From Streptomyces musisoli (GTDB taxonomy: Bacteria > Actinomycetota > Actinomycetes > Streptomycetales > Streptomycetaceae): DNA of 64,000 nt. A program made the translations under genes and the position numbers. The DNA lies in NCBI RefSeq assembly GCF_016741855.1, contig NZ_JAERRH010000005.1:248001-312000 (forward strand). Reading direction: 5' to 3'. Within the stretch, counting starts at the first letter, position 1. Each line of letters starts with the position of its first letter. Below, in pieces: positions 8,570-18,006 of this stretch. The notes beneath the pieces were generated by a model. The model saw nothing but the letters and a program-made list of their open reading frames with translations. It ran no database searches and was not told the origin of the DNA.

Positions 8570-9460
8570 ATGTACCAGACCTGGATGCGGTTCTTCAGCC
8601 CCGCCCCCGCCCACCACCGCCTCGGCCTCGTCTGCCTCGGCGTCGGCCTCCAGCACGGCACGCTGCCCACGGTCGGCCCACGCACCCTCGACCACCACGT
8701 GGCCGTCGTGATCAGCGCGGGCCGCGGCTGGCACCGGAGCGCCGACGACCGCCGCACGACCGTCACCGCACCCGCACTGCTGTGGCTCACCCCGGGCACA
8801 CCCCACCACTACGCACCCGACCCGGACACCGGCTGGGACGAGGGCTTCGTCGACTTCGCCGGACCCGCCACCGGCACCTACACCGAACTCGGCTACATCC
8901 AGCCCGAGCGGCCCGTCGTCCCCCTCTCCGACGCCTCCGCACCCCGCGCGGTCATCGCCCGCATCGCCCGCGCCGCCCGCCGCGGCAACCCCCTGCTGGA
9001 AGTGGAGACCGGCGCCGCCGTCCACGAACTCCTCGTCGCCCTGCGCCGCGCCCGAGCCGACCTCGCCCCCGACGGCGACCAGGTGCTCGCGGCCCTGGCC
9101 CGGGACGCCTGCACCCCGATGAGCGTCGCCGACCACGCCGCACGGCACGGCATGACCCCCGCCGAGCTGCGCAGCGCCGTCCGCCGGGCCGCCGGGTGCA
9201 GCCCCAAGGACTATCTCCTCGGCATCCGCCTCGGCCGGGCCAAGGAACTCCTCGCCGCCACCGAACTGCCCGTCGCGGCCGTCGCCCGCCGCGTCGGCTA
9301 CGACGACCCCGCCTACTTCTCCCGCCTCTTCACCCGGCGCGTGGGCCTCGCCCCCGTCCGGTTCCGCGCCCAGCAGGGCCGCACCGTCCCCGGCGGCTGG
9401 AGCGACCGCGTCCCCGACCCCGGCGATCCGCCGATGATCCAGTCACCGGACATCCCGTAG
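8570..9460 (+). CDS. AraC-family transcriptional regulator
   Basis: A 296-residue regulator. The N-terminal half is a cupin-type sugar-sensing domain (APALLWLTPGTPHHYAPD, DEGFVDFAGPA), and the C-terminal third is the AraC double helix-turn-helix with GCSPKDYLLGIRLGRAKELL, VAAVARRVGYDDPAYFSRLF and the closing R-VGLAPVRFR. The ATG at 8570 is preceded by GGGAGGAG. It is divergent from the GH35 beta-galactosidase gene, a common layout for a local activator that responds to a galactoside. The ligand is inferred only. A short proline-rich tail of about 30 residues follows the DNA-binding domain. Confidence 0.88.
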   Translation: MYQTWMRFFSPAPAHHRLGLVCLGVGLQHGTLPTVGPRTLDHHVAVVISAGRGWHRSADDRRTTVTAPALLWLTPGTPHHYAPDPDTGWDEGFVDFAGPATGTYTELGYIQPERPVVPLSDASAPRAVIARIARAARRGNPLLEVETGAAVHELLVALRRARADLAPDGDQVLAALARDACTPMSVADHAARHGMTPAELRSAVRRAAGCSPKDYLLGIRLGRAKELLAATELPVAAVARRVGYDDPAYFSRLFTRRVGLAPVRFRAQQGRTVPGGWSDRVPDPGDPPMIQSPDIP

Positions 9461-9494
9461 GACCCGCCCGGCCCAGCACATAGGGTTGACCCCC

Positions 9495-9845
9495 ATGACC
9501 ACCAGCAACACCGGCACCGATGCCGTGGACCCCGAGGTCCGCCAGGAACTGGATCGGCTGCGCGACAGCATCGACAACATCGACGCGGCCGTCGTCCACA
9601 TGCTCGCCGAGCGCTTCAAGGCCACCCAGCAGGTCGGCCGGCTCAAGGCACTGCACCAGCTGCCGCCCGCCGACCCGACCCGCGAAGCCCGGCAGATCGA
9701 GCGACTGCGCCGCCTCGCCGAGAGCGCCAAACTCGACCCGGCGTTCGCCGAGAAGTTCCTGAACTTCATCATCGCCGAGGTCATCCGGCACCACGAGCGG
9801 ATCGCCGAGGACACCCACGACGAGCGGCCGGCGCACGACGCCTGA
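9495..9845 (+). CDS. Chorismate mutase, AroQ type
   Basis: A 116-residue all-helical AroQ-type chorismate mutase that would convert chorismate to prephenate for Phe and Tyr synthesis. It has LRDSIDNIDAAVVHMLAERF with the conserved Arg and Asp of helix 1, KATQQVGRLKA with the active-site Lys, and the EKFLNFIIAEVIRHHERI third helix. The ATG at 9495 was taken; a TTG nine bases upstream is in frame but less likely. AGGGTT lies just upstream. No signal peptide is present, so it is the cytoplasmic form. It stands alone between the AraC regulator and pepN, both in the same direction. Confidence 0.88.
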   Translation: MTTSNTGTDAVDPEVRQELDRLRDSIDNIDAAVVHMLAERFKATQQVGRLKALHQLPPADPTREARQIERLRRLAESAKLDPAFAEKFLNFIIAEVIRHHERIAEDTHDERPAHDA

Positions 9846-9973
9846 ACCAGCGGCCTGACCAGGGCACCGACGAGGGACCGGCGGAACGACGGCCAGGGGC
9901 GCGCACGAGGGACAAAAGCCACGTACCGATCCGCCCCTGTGCGCTGCCGGTCCCATCAGGCAGCATGTCCTGC

Positions 9974-12466
9974 ATGTCCGTACTCACGCGCGACGAAGCG
10001 CAGCTCCGAGCACAGTTCCTCGACGTTCACCAGTACACGGTCGAACTGGACCTCACCACCGGTGACGAGACCTTCGACTCCCGCACCGCGATCCGGTTCA
10101 CCGCCCGGTCCGACGGGGACACGTTCGTCGAACTGAAGCCCGCCGAACTGCACAGCGTCACGCTCGACGGACAGCCCCTCGACCCGGAATCGCTCAGCGA
10201 GGACCGGCTGCCACTGAAGAACCTCACCGCCGGCCGGCACGAACTGCGCGTCCACGCGGCCATGCGCTACTCGCGCACCGGCGAGGGCATGCACCGCTTC
10301 ACCGACCCCAGCGACGGCGAGACGTACGTCTACACCCAGATGTTCATGGACGACGTCCAGCGGGTCTTCGCCGCCTTCGACCAGCCCGACCTCAAATCCG
10401 TCTTCGACGTCTCCGTCAAGGCCCCCGAAGGCTGGACCGTCCTCGCCAACGGCGTCACCGAACACCGCGGCGACGGCATCTGGCAGGCCGCCCCCACCCC
10501 CCTGATCTCCACCTACCTCGTCGCCGTCGCCGCCGGCCCCTGGCACTCGGTGCGCACCGAACACCGCGGCCTGCCCTTCGGCATCCACTGCCGCCGCTCC
10601 CTCGCCCCCCACCTCGACACCGACGCCGACGAAATCCTCGACGTCACGCGCGCGTGCTTCGACCGCTACCACGAGAAGTTCGAGGAACCGTACCCCTTCG
10701 ACTCCTACGACCAGGCCTTCGTCCCCGAGTTCAACGCCGGCGCCATGGAGAACCCGGGCCTGGTCACCTTCCGCGACGACTTCGTCTACCGCTCCGCCGT
10801 CACCGACACCGAGCGGCAGACCCGCGCCATGGTCATCGCCCACGAGATGGCCCACATGTGGTTCGGCGACCTCGTCACCCTCAAGTGGTGGGACGACATC
10901 TGGCTGAACGAGTCCTTCGCCGAGTACATGGGCTACCAGACCACCGCCGAGGCCACCCGGTTCACCGACCCCTGGACCGAGTTCGGCGTCACCCGCAAGG
11001 CCTGGGGCTACGACGCCGACCAGCGGCCCACCACCCACCCCGTCGCCCCCGAGAACGTCGACGACACCGCCTCCGCCCTGCTCAACTTCGACGGCATCTC
11101 CTACGCCAAGGGCGCCTCCGCCCTGCGCCAGCTGGCCGCCTGGCTCGGCGAGAAGGACTTCCTCGCCGGCATCAACACCCACTTCAAGCGGCACAAGTTC
11201 GGCAACGCCACCCTCGCCGACTTCATCGACTCCCTCGCCTCGGCCACCGACCGCGACGTGCACGCCTGGGCCGACAGCTGGCTGCGCACCACCGGCGTCG
11301 ACACCCTCACCCCCACCATCGCCCCCGCCGACGGCACCTGCACGCTGACCGCCGAGCACGCGGGCAGCCGCCCGCACCGCCTCAGCGTCGGCCTGTACGA
11401 CCACGACGTCGCCGACGAGGGCCGGCTGGTGCTGCGCGAACGCCTCGACCTCGACGTCCCGCAGACCGCCCCGCAGCCCATCGGCAAGCGCCCCGCCCTG
11501 ATCCTCCTCAACGACGGCGACATCACCTACACCAAGGTCCGCTTCGACACCACGTCCTCCGAGACGGTCCGCACCGGCCTGTCCGGCCTGCCCGACCCGC
11601 TCACCCGCGCCGTCGTCTGGAACGCCCTCAGGGACGCCGTCCGCGACGGCGAACTCCCGCCCGCCGGCTACCTGGAGGCCGCCCGCGCCCACCTGCCGCG
11701 CGAGACCGACCTGGCCGTCGCCCAAGGCGTCCTCGCCTTCGCCGCCGGCCAGCTCACCGAGCAGTACCTGGCACCGAAGGACCGGCCGGCCGCCCTGGCC
11801 ACCCTCACCTCCCTCTGCCGCGACCTGCTGCGGCGCACCGAGGACGGCGACCACCCCGGCCTGCGGCTGATCGCCGTACGGCACCTGATCGGCGTGGCCG
11901 CCCACCCGGAGACCATCGCCGCCTGGCTCGCCGACGGCACGGTGCCCGGCGGGCCGGAACTCGACCCCGAACTGCGCTGGCGCATCCTCGCCCGGCTCGC
12001 CGTGCTCGGCGCCACCGACGAGGCCGCCATCGCCGCCGAGCTGTCCCGCGACCCGAGCGCCACCGGCCAGGAGGGCGCCGCCCGCTGCCGCGCCGCCCTG
12101 CCCGACCCGGAGGCCAAGCGGGCGGCCTGGGAGGCGATGTTCACCGGCGACGACCTGTCCAACTACCTCTTCACGGCCACCGCACAGGGCTTCTGGCAGC
12201 CCGAACAGGAAGAGCTGGTCCGCGAGTACGTGCCGCGCTTCTACCAGGACGCGGTCGCCCTCGCCGCCCGCCGCGGCCCCGCCATCGCCGTCGCCGCCGG
12301 CCGCTGGTGCTTCCCGGCACACGCCGTCGACACCGAGAACCTGCGGCTCGGCGAGGACTGCCTGCGCGACACCGAACTCACCCCGGCGCTGCGCCGCACC
12401 CTCGCCGACCGCCTGGACGACCTGTCCCGCGCGCTGCGGGTGCGGGGCGAGGAGAACGCGGAGTAG
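9974..12466 (+). CDS. pepN: Aminopeptidase N (M1 family)
   Basis: An 830-residue gluzincin aminopeptidase that trims N-terminal residues from peptides in the cytoplasm. The substrate-recognition motif GAMENPG is near residue 258, and the zinc site is HEMAHMWFGDLVTLKWWDD followed 18 residues later by NESFAEYMG, which holds the third ligand Glu. The catalytic Tyr lies in the YAKGAS region. The C-terminal ERAP1-like helical domain is complete. The start could be ATG 9965 or 9974; 9974 (MSVLTRDEAQ) fits the family N terminus better. The stop codon lies inside the first unit of a 12-bp tandem repeat. Confidence 0.93.
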   Translation: MSVLTRDEAQLRAQFLDVHQYTVELDLTTGDETFDSRTAIRFTARSDGDTFVELKPAELHSVTLDGQPLDPESLSEDRLPLKNLTAGRHELRVHAAMRYSRTGEGMHRFTDPSDGETYVYTQMFMDDVQRVFAAFDQPDLKSVFDVSVKAPEGWTVLANGVTEHRGDGIWQAAPTPLISTYLVAVAAGPWHSVRTEHRGLPFGIHCRRSLAPHLDTDADEILDVTRACFDRYHEKFEEPYPFDSYDQAFVPEFNAGAMENPGLVTFRDDFVYRSAVTDTERQTRAMVIAHEMAHMWFGDLVTLKWWDDIWLNESFAEYMGYQTTAEATRFTDPWTEFGVTRKAWGYDADQRPTTHPVAPENVDDTASALLNFDGISYAKGASALRQLAAWLGEKDFLAGINTHFKRHKFGNATLADFIDSLASATDRDVHAWADSWLRTTGVDTLTPTIAPADGTCTLTAEHAGSRPHRLSVGLYDHDVADEGRLVLRERLDLDVPQTAPQPIGKRPALILLNDGDITYTKVRFDTTSSETVRTGLSGLPDPLTRAVVWNALRDAVRDGELPPAGYLEAARAHLPRETDLAVAQGVLAFAAGQLTEQYLAPKDRPAALATLTSLCRDLLRRTEDGDHPGLRLIAVRHLIGVAAHPETIAAWLADGTVPGGPELDPELRWRILARLAVLGATDEAAIAAELSRDPSATGQEGAARCRAALPDPEAKRAAWEAMFTGDDLSNYLFTATAQGFWQPEQEELVREYVPRFYQDAVALAARRGPAIAVAAGRWCFPAHAVDTENLRLGEDCLRDTELTPALRRTLADRLDDLSRALRVRGEENAE

Positions 12467-12800
12467 AACGCGGAGTAGAACGCGGAGCAGAACCGACCAC
12501 GCAGGACACGGCCGGTCCCCACCGTTGAAGACGGGGGACCGGCCACCCCCCTCCGCCGCCGAGCCGCCGAGCCGCCGAGCCACCCGAGCCGCCGAGCCGC
12601 CGACGCCCGACCGAACGGCGAACGGGACCAGCGGCACCCCGGCCCGCACCGCCGGCCGCCCCACGGGTCCCGGAAGCGCCCCGGCCGAGCCCCGGTACGG
12701 CGAACGAGACCAGCGGCACCCCGGCCCGCACCGCCGGCCCACCCCACGGGCCCCGTAAGCACACCGGCCCGCACCGCCGGCCGCCCCGCGGGCCCGCGGC
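12454..12800. repeat. Repeat-filled intergenic region after pepN
   Basis: Gap of 541 bases between pepN and the decarboxylase gene. It opens with three copies of GAACGCGGAGTA (12454-12489), the first of which contains the pepN stop. Then comes a run of CCGAGCCG units near 12555-12600, and two ~62-base direct repeats beginning ACGGCGAACG at 12615 and 12697, the core of which recurs shortened at about 12760-12799. The remaining bases to 13007 look like a normal promoter/leader. No iron box and no convincing ORF were seen. Confidence 0.75.
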
Positions 12801-13007
12801 CACGCCCCGCCGCGGCGGACAGCGGCACACGACCGCCCCCCTCAACGGCGCCTTCCACCACGGCAGTACACACTTTCGGGTTCCGTTCACCGGCCTTACG
12901 GGACACAGGGCACCCTTCCGGTACAAGCTGGAACTCCACCCACAAGCCGGAAGCAGCCCCGGGACCCACCGGCCCGCCGCACGCTCCCGTGCCCCGGAGG
13001 AGAAGCC

Positions 13008-14384
13008 ATGAGCGGAGGACAGGACACGAGCACGCCGCCGCTCGCCTCGGGCCCCGGCGGCCCCGACGCCCTGCGACCGCTCCTCGCCACCGTCCTCGAC
13101 GCACTCACGGCCGGCACCGACGAGCGCGGCGGCCCCCTGCCCGCCGGCGGACCGCACGCCGTCACCGCACACGTCACCGACGCCCTCGGAGACGTCCTGC
13201 CCGACACCGGCGACCCGGACGCCCTGCGCACCCTCGTACACACCCTCGCCGCAGGCGCTGCCGACCCCGCCGACCCGCTCTGCGCCGCCCATCTGCACTG
13301 CCCACCACTCGCCGTGGCCACCGCCGCCGACCTCGCCGCGAGCGCCCTCAACCCCTCCCTCGACTCCTGGGACCAGGCCCCGGCCGCCTCCGCCCTCGAG
13401 GCCGCGGTCGCCCGCACCCTCGCCCGCACCGCCGGCCTCGCCGACGCCCTCGTCACCACCGGCGGCACCGAATCCAACCAGCTCGCCCTCCTACTCGCCC
13501 GCGAAACGCACGGCGCCGACGTGCGCCTCGTATGCGGCGACAGCGCCCACCACTCGCTGCCACACGCCGCCTGGCTGCTCGGCCTGCCCGACCCCGTCGT
13601 GATCCCGGCACCCCACGGCACCCTCGACCCGGCCGCCCTCGACGCGACCCTCACCGCCCTCCCCGGACCGGCACTGGTCGCCGCCACCGCCGGCACCACC
13701 GACGCCGGCCTCATCGACCCCCTCCCCGAGATCGCCGGCCTGTGCACCGCCCACGGCGCCCGGCTCCACATCGACGCCGCCTACGGCGCGGGCCTCCTCT
13801 TCAGCGACCGGCACCGCGACAAACTCGCCGGCCTCGAAGCCGCCCACACCGTCACCCTCGACCTGCACAAACTCGGCTGGCAGCCGGTCGCCGCAGGCCT
13901 CCTCGCCGTCGCCCGCCCCAGCGAACTCACCACACTCCACCAACACGCGGACTACCTGAACGCCGACGACGACACCGAAGCCGGACTCCCCGACCTCCTC
14001 GGCCGCTCCCTGCGCACCACCCGCCGCCCCGACATCCTCAAAATCGCCGTCACCCTGAAGACACTGGGCCGCAGCGGACTCGGCGCCCTCGTCGACCAGG
14101 TCTGCACCCGCGCCCGCGAGTTCGCCGCACTGATCCACGAGCACCCCGGCTTCGACCTGTACGACCGGCCCGTCATCAGCACCGTGCTGTTCCGGCCGAC
14201 CGCGGCGGACGACGCCGCCGTGGCCGCCGTACGCCGACGGCTGCTGCACGAAGGCCGGGCCGTCCTCGGCCGCGCCCGGCCCGACGGCCGGCTCTGGCTC
14301 AAGGCCACCGTCCTCAACCCTCACACCCGGCCGGACGACCTGGCCCACCTGCTCAAACTCGTCGAAGGAAGCACCCCCGCATGA
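13008..14384 (+). CDS. PLP-dependent group II decarboxylase, DesA-like (lysine/diamine type)
   Basis: A 458-residue aspartate-aminotransferase-fold decarboxylase. TTGGTESNQLALLLA binds the PLP phosphate, DSAHHSLPHAAWLLG has the ring-stacking His, HIDAAYGAGLLFSD has the Asp that pairs with the pyridine N, and LDLHKLGWQPVAAG holds the Schiff-base Lys. The family includes DesA (lysine to cadaverine) and diaminobutyrate or glutamate decarboxylases. The next gene, an amine N-hydroxylase, overlaps by ATGA, which matches the desA-desB order and suggests lysine or ornithine as substrate. GGAGGAG precedes the ATG. The desC and desD partners are absent, and no DmdR-type iron box was seen upstream. Confidence 0.8.
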   Translation: MSGGQDTSTPPLASGPGGPDALRPLLATVLDALTAGTDERGGPLPAGGPHAVTAHVTDALGDVLPDTGDPDALRTLVHTLAAGAADPADPLCAAHLHCPPLAVATAADLAASALNPSLDSWDQAPAASALEAAVARTLARTAGLADALVTTGGTESNQLALLLARETHGADVRLVCGDSAHHSLPHAAWLLGLPDPVVIPAPHGTLDPAALDATLTALPGPALVAATAGTTDAGLIDPLPEIAGLCTAHGARLHIDAAYGAGLLFSDRHRDKLAGLEAAHTVTLDLHKLGWQPVAAGLLAVARPSELTTLHQHADYLNADDDTEAGLPDLLGRSLRTTRRPDILKIAVTLKTLGRSGLGALVDQVCTRAREFAALIHEHPGFDLYDRPVISTVLFRPTAADDAAVAAVRRRLLHEGRAVLGRARPDGRLWLKATVLNPHTRPDDLAHLLKLVEGSTPA

Positions 14385-15793
14385 CCCACCCGCAACGCGA
14401 CGTGCCGGACTCCCCACGCGACCTCGTCGGCATCGGCATCGGCCCCTGCAACCTCTCCCTCGCCGCCCTCGCCCACCCCCTCGCCGAACTCGACGCCGTC
14501 TTCTACGAACAGCGGCCCGGCTTCGACTGGCACCCCGGACTGCTCATCGACGGCGCCACCATCCAAGTGCCCTTCCTCGCCGACCTCGTCACCCTGGTCG
14601 ACCCCACCAGCCCCTGGAGCTTCCTCAGCTACCTCAGAACCCGCGGGCGGCTCTTCCCCTTCTACTTCGCCGAGCGCTTCCACATCCAACGCGCCGAGTA
14701 CGACGCCTACTGCCGCTGGGTCGCCGAAGCACTCCCCGGACTCCGCTTCCGCCACCAGGTCGACGCCGTCCGCTGGAACCCCGAACGCGACGTGTTCGAA
14801 GTCGACCACACCCAGCTCGACGCCGACGGCGAAGCCGAAGCCCTCGGCCGCACCTACACCCGCAACATCGTCCTCGGCGTCGGCACCGCCCCCTACGTAC
14901 CCGACCCCCTACGGCCCCTGGTGGACGCACCCGGCGTCCCCGTCGTCCACGCCGCCGACTACCTCGCCCACCGCGACTCCGTCCTCGCCGCCGGACACGT
15001 CACCGTCGTCGGCTCCGGACAGTCCGGCGCCGAGATCTTCCTCGACCTGCTCCGGCACCGCCCGCCCGGCCGGGAAAAACTGCACTGGATCGGCCGCACC
15101 GAGGCCTTCGCCCCCATGGAGTACTCCAAGCTGGGCCTGGAACACTTCACACCCGACTACACCCGCTACTTCCACGCCCTCACCGAGCCCGTCCGCGACC
15201 GACTCGTCACCGCCCAGTGGCAACTCCACAAAGGCATCGACGCCGGCACCCTCGCCGCCATCCACGACGAGCTCTACCGCCGCACCCTGCACGGCGGCTG
15301 GCCTGACGCCGTCCTCATCCCCGGAGTCCGCGTCCGCACCGCGGGCCGCATCGCCGCCACCAAGATCGAGCTGCACCTGGAACACCTCCAGCAGGACAGC
15401 CGCTCCCGGCTCACCACCGACGCCGTCGTCCTCGCCACCGGCTACCGCGAACGCCCCCTCGGCCGCCTCCTCGCCGGCCTCGACCCCTACGTCCGCCGCG
15501 ACAGCAGGGAACGCCCCCGCGTCGACGAAGAGTTCCGCCTCGTCCTGGACCCCTCCGTCACCGGCTCGGTATACGTCCAGAACGCCGAACTGCACACCCA
15601 CGGCGTCGGCGCCCCCGACCTGGGCCTGGCCGCCTGGCGCAGCGCCACCATCCTCAACTCCCTCACCGGAAAGGAGCCCTACCCCCTGCCCACCCGAACG
15701 GCCTTCACGACCTTCGGACTCGACGACCCGGCGGAGCGGGTGCCGTCGGCCCGACAGCCGAAGCGGCTCACGCCACTCGTCGACGGAAGATGA
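14381..15793 (+). CDS. Lysine/diamine N-monooxygenase, DesB/IucD-like
   Basis: A 470-residue flavin-dependent N-hydroxylating monooxygenase. GIGIGPCNLSLAAL is the FAD-binding loop, QVPFLADLVTLVDPTSPWSF is a family block, VVGSGQSGAEIFLDLL binds NADPH, and ATGYRE and HGVGAPDLGLAAWRSATIL close the fold. These enzymes hydroxylate the terminal amine of lysine, ornithine, cadaverine or putrescine on the way to hydroxamate siderophores. The start overlaps the decarboxylase stop, so the likely sequence is decarboxylation then N-hydroxylation of the diamine. No acyltransferase or NIS synthetase follows, so the end product is unknown. Confidence 0.85.
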   Translation: MTHPQRDVPDSPRDLVGIGIGPCNLSLAALAHPLAELDAVFYEQRPGFDWHPGLLIDGATIQVPFLADLVTLVDPTSPWSFLSYLRTRGRLFPFYFAERFHIQRAEYDAYCRWVAEALPGLRFRHQVDAVRWNPERDVFEVDHTQLDADGEAEALGRTYTRNIVLGVGTAPYVPDPLRPLVDAPGVPVVHAADYLAHRDSVLAAGHVTVVGSGQSGAEIFLDLLRHRPPGREKLHWIGRTEAFAPMEYSKLGLEHFTPDYTRYFHALTEPVRDRLVTAQWQLHKGIDAGTLAAIHDELYRRTLHGGWPDAVLIPGVRVRTAGRIAATKIELHLEHLQQDSRSRLTTDAVVLATGYRERPLGRLLAGLDPYVRRDSRERPRVDEEFRLVLDPSVTGSVYVQNAELHTHGVGAPDLGLAAWRSATILNSLTGKEPYPLPTRTAFTTFGLDDPAERVPSARQPKRLTPLVDGR

Positions 15794-15830
15794 GCGGCCA
15801 CGAACGCCTGACCGCCCGGGACACCCCACC

Positions 15831-15986
15831 CCTTCGACGTGGCACCGGACGCCGCCGCCGACGCGGACCCCGGCCGAACCCGACCACATCCCCGTCCGGT
15901 CCCACAACGGCGCCGGCCCGCACGTCGACGGCGCCGGCACACACCTGATCGCCGACGCCGTCCACCTGGCACTGCCCGAGCTCTAG
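15831..15986 (+). pseudogene. Possible remnant of a coding 3' end
   Basis: Between the monooxygenase stop and the convergent 5'-nucleotidase gene, an open frame runs to TAG at 15984 and reads DHIPVRSHNGAGPHVDGAGTH followed by LIADAVHLALPEL. The codon bias looks coding and the end resembles the Asp-x-x-His tail of SGNH/GDSL hydrolases, but there is no start codon, domain or upstream body. It may be the tail of a gene once linked to the decarboxylase/hydroxylase pair, or chance in GC-rich DNA. The TAG overlaps the TAG of the opposite gene (CTAG). Confidence 0.25.
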
Positions 15987-17788
15987 AAGACCGGCGTGCC
16001 GTTCCGCGTGAGCTTCCAGTCCACCGACGCGAAGTCCTTCGGGTCCAGGACACCCTTGGCGGTCACCCACTCCGCGATCCGGGTGCGGATCTCCGTCGAC
16101 TCCGACCACAGCTCCTTCGCGGTGGCGACGTGCGGGAAGGCACCACCGCCGTTGGCGCGGTAGTTGTTCACCGCCAGCACGAACTGCTGGGCGTCGTCCA
16201 GCGCAGCCCCGTCGAACGTGAGGTTCTTGATCCGCGACCCGGCCGGCTGGGCGATGTCGATGTCGTACGCCAGGCCCGACACATAGTCGTAGTTGTAGTC
16301 CGGGCGGTTGCCCGCATTGGTCATCTTGTCGACGTCGACCGCCGCATCGGGCGCCGTCTGGACGTAGTACTGCGCCGAGTACTCCAGATAGGCACGAACC
16401 TGTGCACCCGTCAGCAGCTTGGCGACGAGCGTGTTGTCGTACACATACAGGCTCGACAGGTCCCGGATGGTGACGTCGCCCGCCGGGATCTCGGAAGTCC
16501 GGGAGAACGGCGAAGCCTGGGCGATCACCGGCAGGGACGCGTACGCGGTGCCCGCCAGTGCGGCCTTCACCACGTCCTCCTGGACCCTGGTGATCAGGTC
16601 GATGATCGGGGCGTCCTTGTACCGCGCGTCGACAGTCGTCAGCGTCTCGGTCGCCCGGCCCACGACCTGGTTGACGTACGCCACGACCTTCGCGTGCTCG
16701 TCGGCCAGCAGCTTGGTGATCTTCGGATCGTCGGCGACGGTGTTGGAGTTGCGCAGGGACGCGGAGACCGACTCCACCTCCCAGCGGCCCTTGCCGAACA
16801 CCAGCTCGATGTCGAACAGAGTGAGCCGCTCGGCGTAGCACAGCGGCTCGGAGAGCACGACGGTCCTGCCCGTCTGCTCGTTGACGACCCTCAGCTCCGG
16901 GATCTCCACGTGCGCGTGGCCGACCAGGATGGCGTCGATGCCGGGAACCCGCTTGGCCACGTTGGCCGCCGCGTTCTCCACGTAAGGCACCTGGTCGCCG
17001 TACGACGACGTCCCCGACGTACCCGAGTGCGCGGAGACGACGACCACGTCCGCGCCCATCGACTTCAGCTTCGGCACCCACTTGGCGGCCTGCTCCTCCA
17101 GGCCCGGGAACGCCAGCTTGCCCTGGACGTACGCCTTGTCCCAGATCGCGATGCCCGGATTGGTCAGACCGAGGACGGCCACCTTCACCGGCTTGGCGCC
17201 CGGCACGTGGAACGTCTTCATGAAGTACGGCGGGAAGGCGGGCCGCAGCGTCTTCGCGTCCACCGCGTTGGCGCCGAGCAGCGGGAAGTCCAGCTGGTCC
17301 TCGAACTTCCGCAGCGTCTCGATGCCGTAGTTGAACTCGTGGTTGCCGAGCGCCGCCGCGTCGTACCCGATCGCGTTCATCGCCTGCGCCATCGGGTGCA
17401 CCGGGCCGCCCTTGGCGGTGATCGGGTCGACCTTGGCGTAGTAGTACGTCAGCGGAGTGCCCTGGATGGTGTCACCCGCGTCCAGCAGCAGGGTGTTGCA
17501 GTGGCCCTTCTCCTCCCGGACCTGGTTCACCAGCGTCGAGATGCGCGACAGGCCCATCGCGTTGCCCGCCTTGTCGGAGTACTCCGCGTCCTTGAAGTAG
17601 TCCCAGTTGAAGACGTGACCGTGCAGGTCGGTGGTGCCCATGACGGTCAGCGAGTACCGCTTGACGGGGTGCCCGGGCTTCCCGCCCTCCGCCGCCTCGG
17701 CCGCCGGAGCCGTCGCCCCGCCGGCGATCGCCACTCCCGCTCCGGTGGCGGCGGACTTCTTCAGGAACTTCCGGCGGTTCAACGGCAT
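15983..17788 (-). CDS. Tat-exported 5'-nucleotidase / 2',3'-cyclic phosphodiesterase
   Basis: A 601-residue exported metallophosphoesterase. The N terminus has a twin-arginine signal, NRRKFLKKSAATGAGVAIAG, with cleavage likely near APAAEAA. The calcineurin-like dinuclear metal site is seen in TTDLHGH, LLDAGDTIQGTP, ALGNHEFNYG, SAHSG and VGHAHVEI. The C-terminal 5'-nucleotidase domain contains the substrate loop VNNYRANGGGAFPH. It would dephosphorylate nucleotides outside the membrane to recover phosphate and nucleosides. The start at 17788 was chosen for the signal peptide; GGAGACC lies just upstream. It is convergent with the monooxygenase gene and divergent from pyk. Confidence 0.9.
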   Translation of the reverse strand: MPLNRRKFLKKSAATGAGVAIAGGATAPAAEAAEGGKPGHPVKRYSLTVMGTTDLHGHVFNWDYFKDAEYSDKAGNAMGLSRISTLVNQVREEKGHCNTLLLDAGDTIQGTPLTYYYAKVDPITAKGGPVHPMAQAMNAIGYDAAALGNHEFNYGIETLRKFEDQLDFPLLGANAVDAKTLRPAFPPYFMKTFHVPGAKPVKVAVLGLTNPGIAIWDKAYVQGKLAFPGLEEQAAKWVPKLKSMGADVVVVSAHSGTSGTSSYGDQVPYVENAAANVAKRVPGIDAILVGHAHVEIPELRVVNEQTGRTVVLSEPLCYAERLTLFDIELVFGKGRWEVESVSASLRNSNTVADDPKITKLLADEHAKVVAYVNQVVGRATETLTTVDARYKDAPIIDLITRVQEDVVKAALAGTAYASLPVIAQASPFSRTSEIPAGDVTIRDLSSLYVYDNTLVAKLLTGAQVRAYLEYSAQYYVQTAPDAAVDVDKMTNAGNRPDYNYDYVSGLAYDIDIAQPAGSRIKNLTFDGAALDDAQQFVLAVNNYRANGGGAFPHVATAKELWSESTEIRTRIAEWVTAKGVLDPKDFASVDWKLTRNGTPVF

Positions 17789-18006
17789 CTTCAGGTCTCC
17801 TTGGCGCAGGATCAACAACGCGCGTAGATTCTGACCTGAGCATGACCTACGGCAACAGGGCCGGAAGGTTGCGATCTGGTGACCATCGCTCATAGGAGCG
17901 GACCACCGCACAATTCAACACTTGTCAATAACCCTTTGCCTAAAGTCCGTTGAGTAGTTACATGGGCCCAATTCTCTACCCGCCGGTAAGGCATAGGCTC
18001 GGACCC

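Noticed and set aside
9956..12742. 928-codon open frame antisense to pepN
   Set aside because: It is a Gly/Val/Asp-rich shadow made by codon bias of pepN; such antisense frames also face pyk, polA and the ABC gene.
12800..13007. DmdR1/iron box upstream of the decarboxylase gene
   Set aside because: No match to TTAGGTTAGGCTAACCTAA or an obvious variant was seen.
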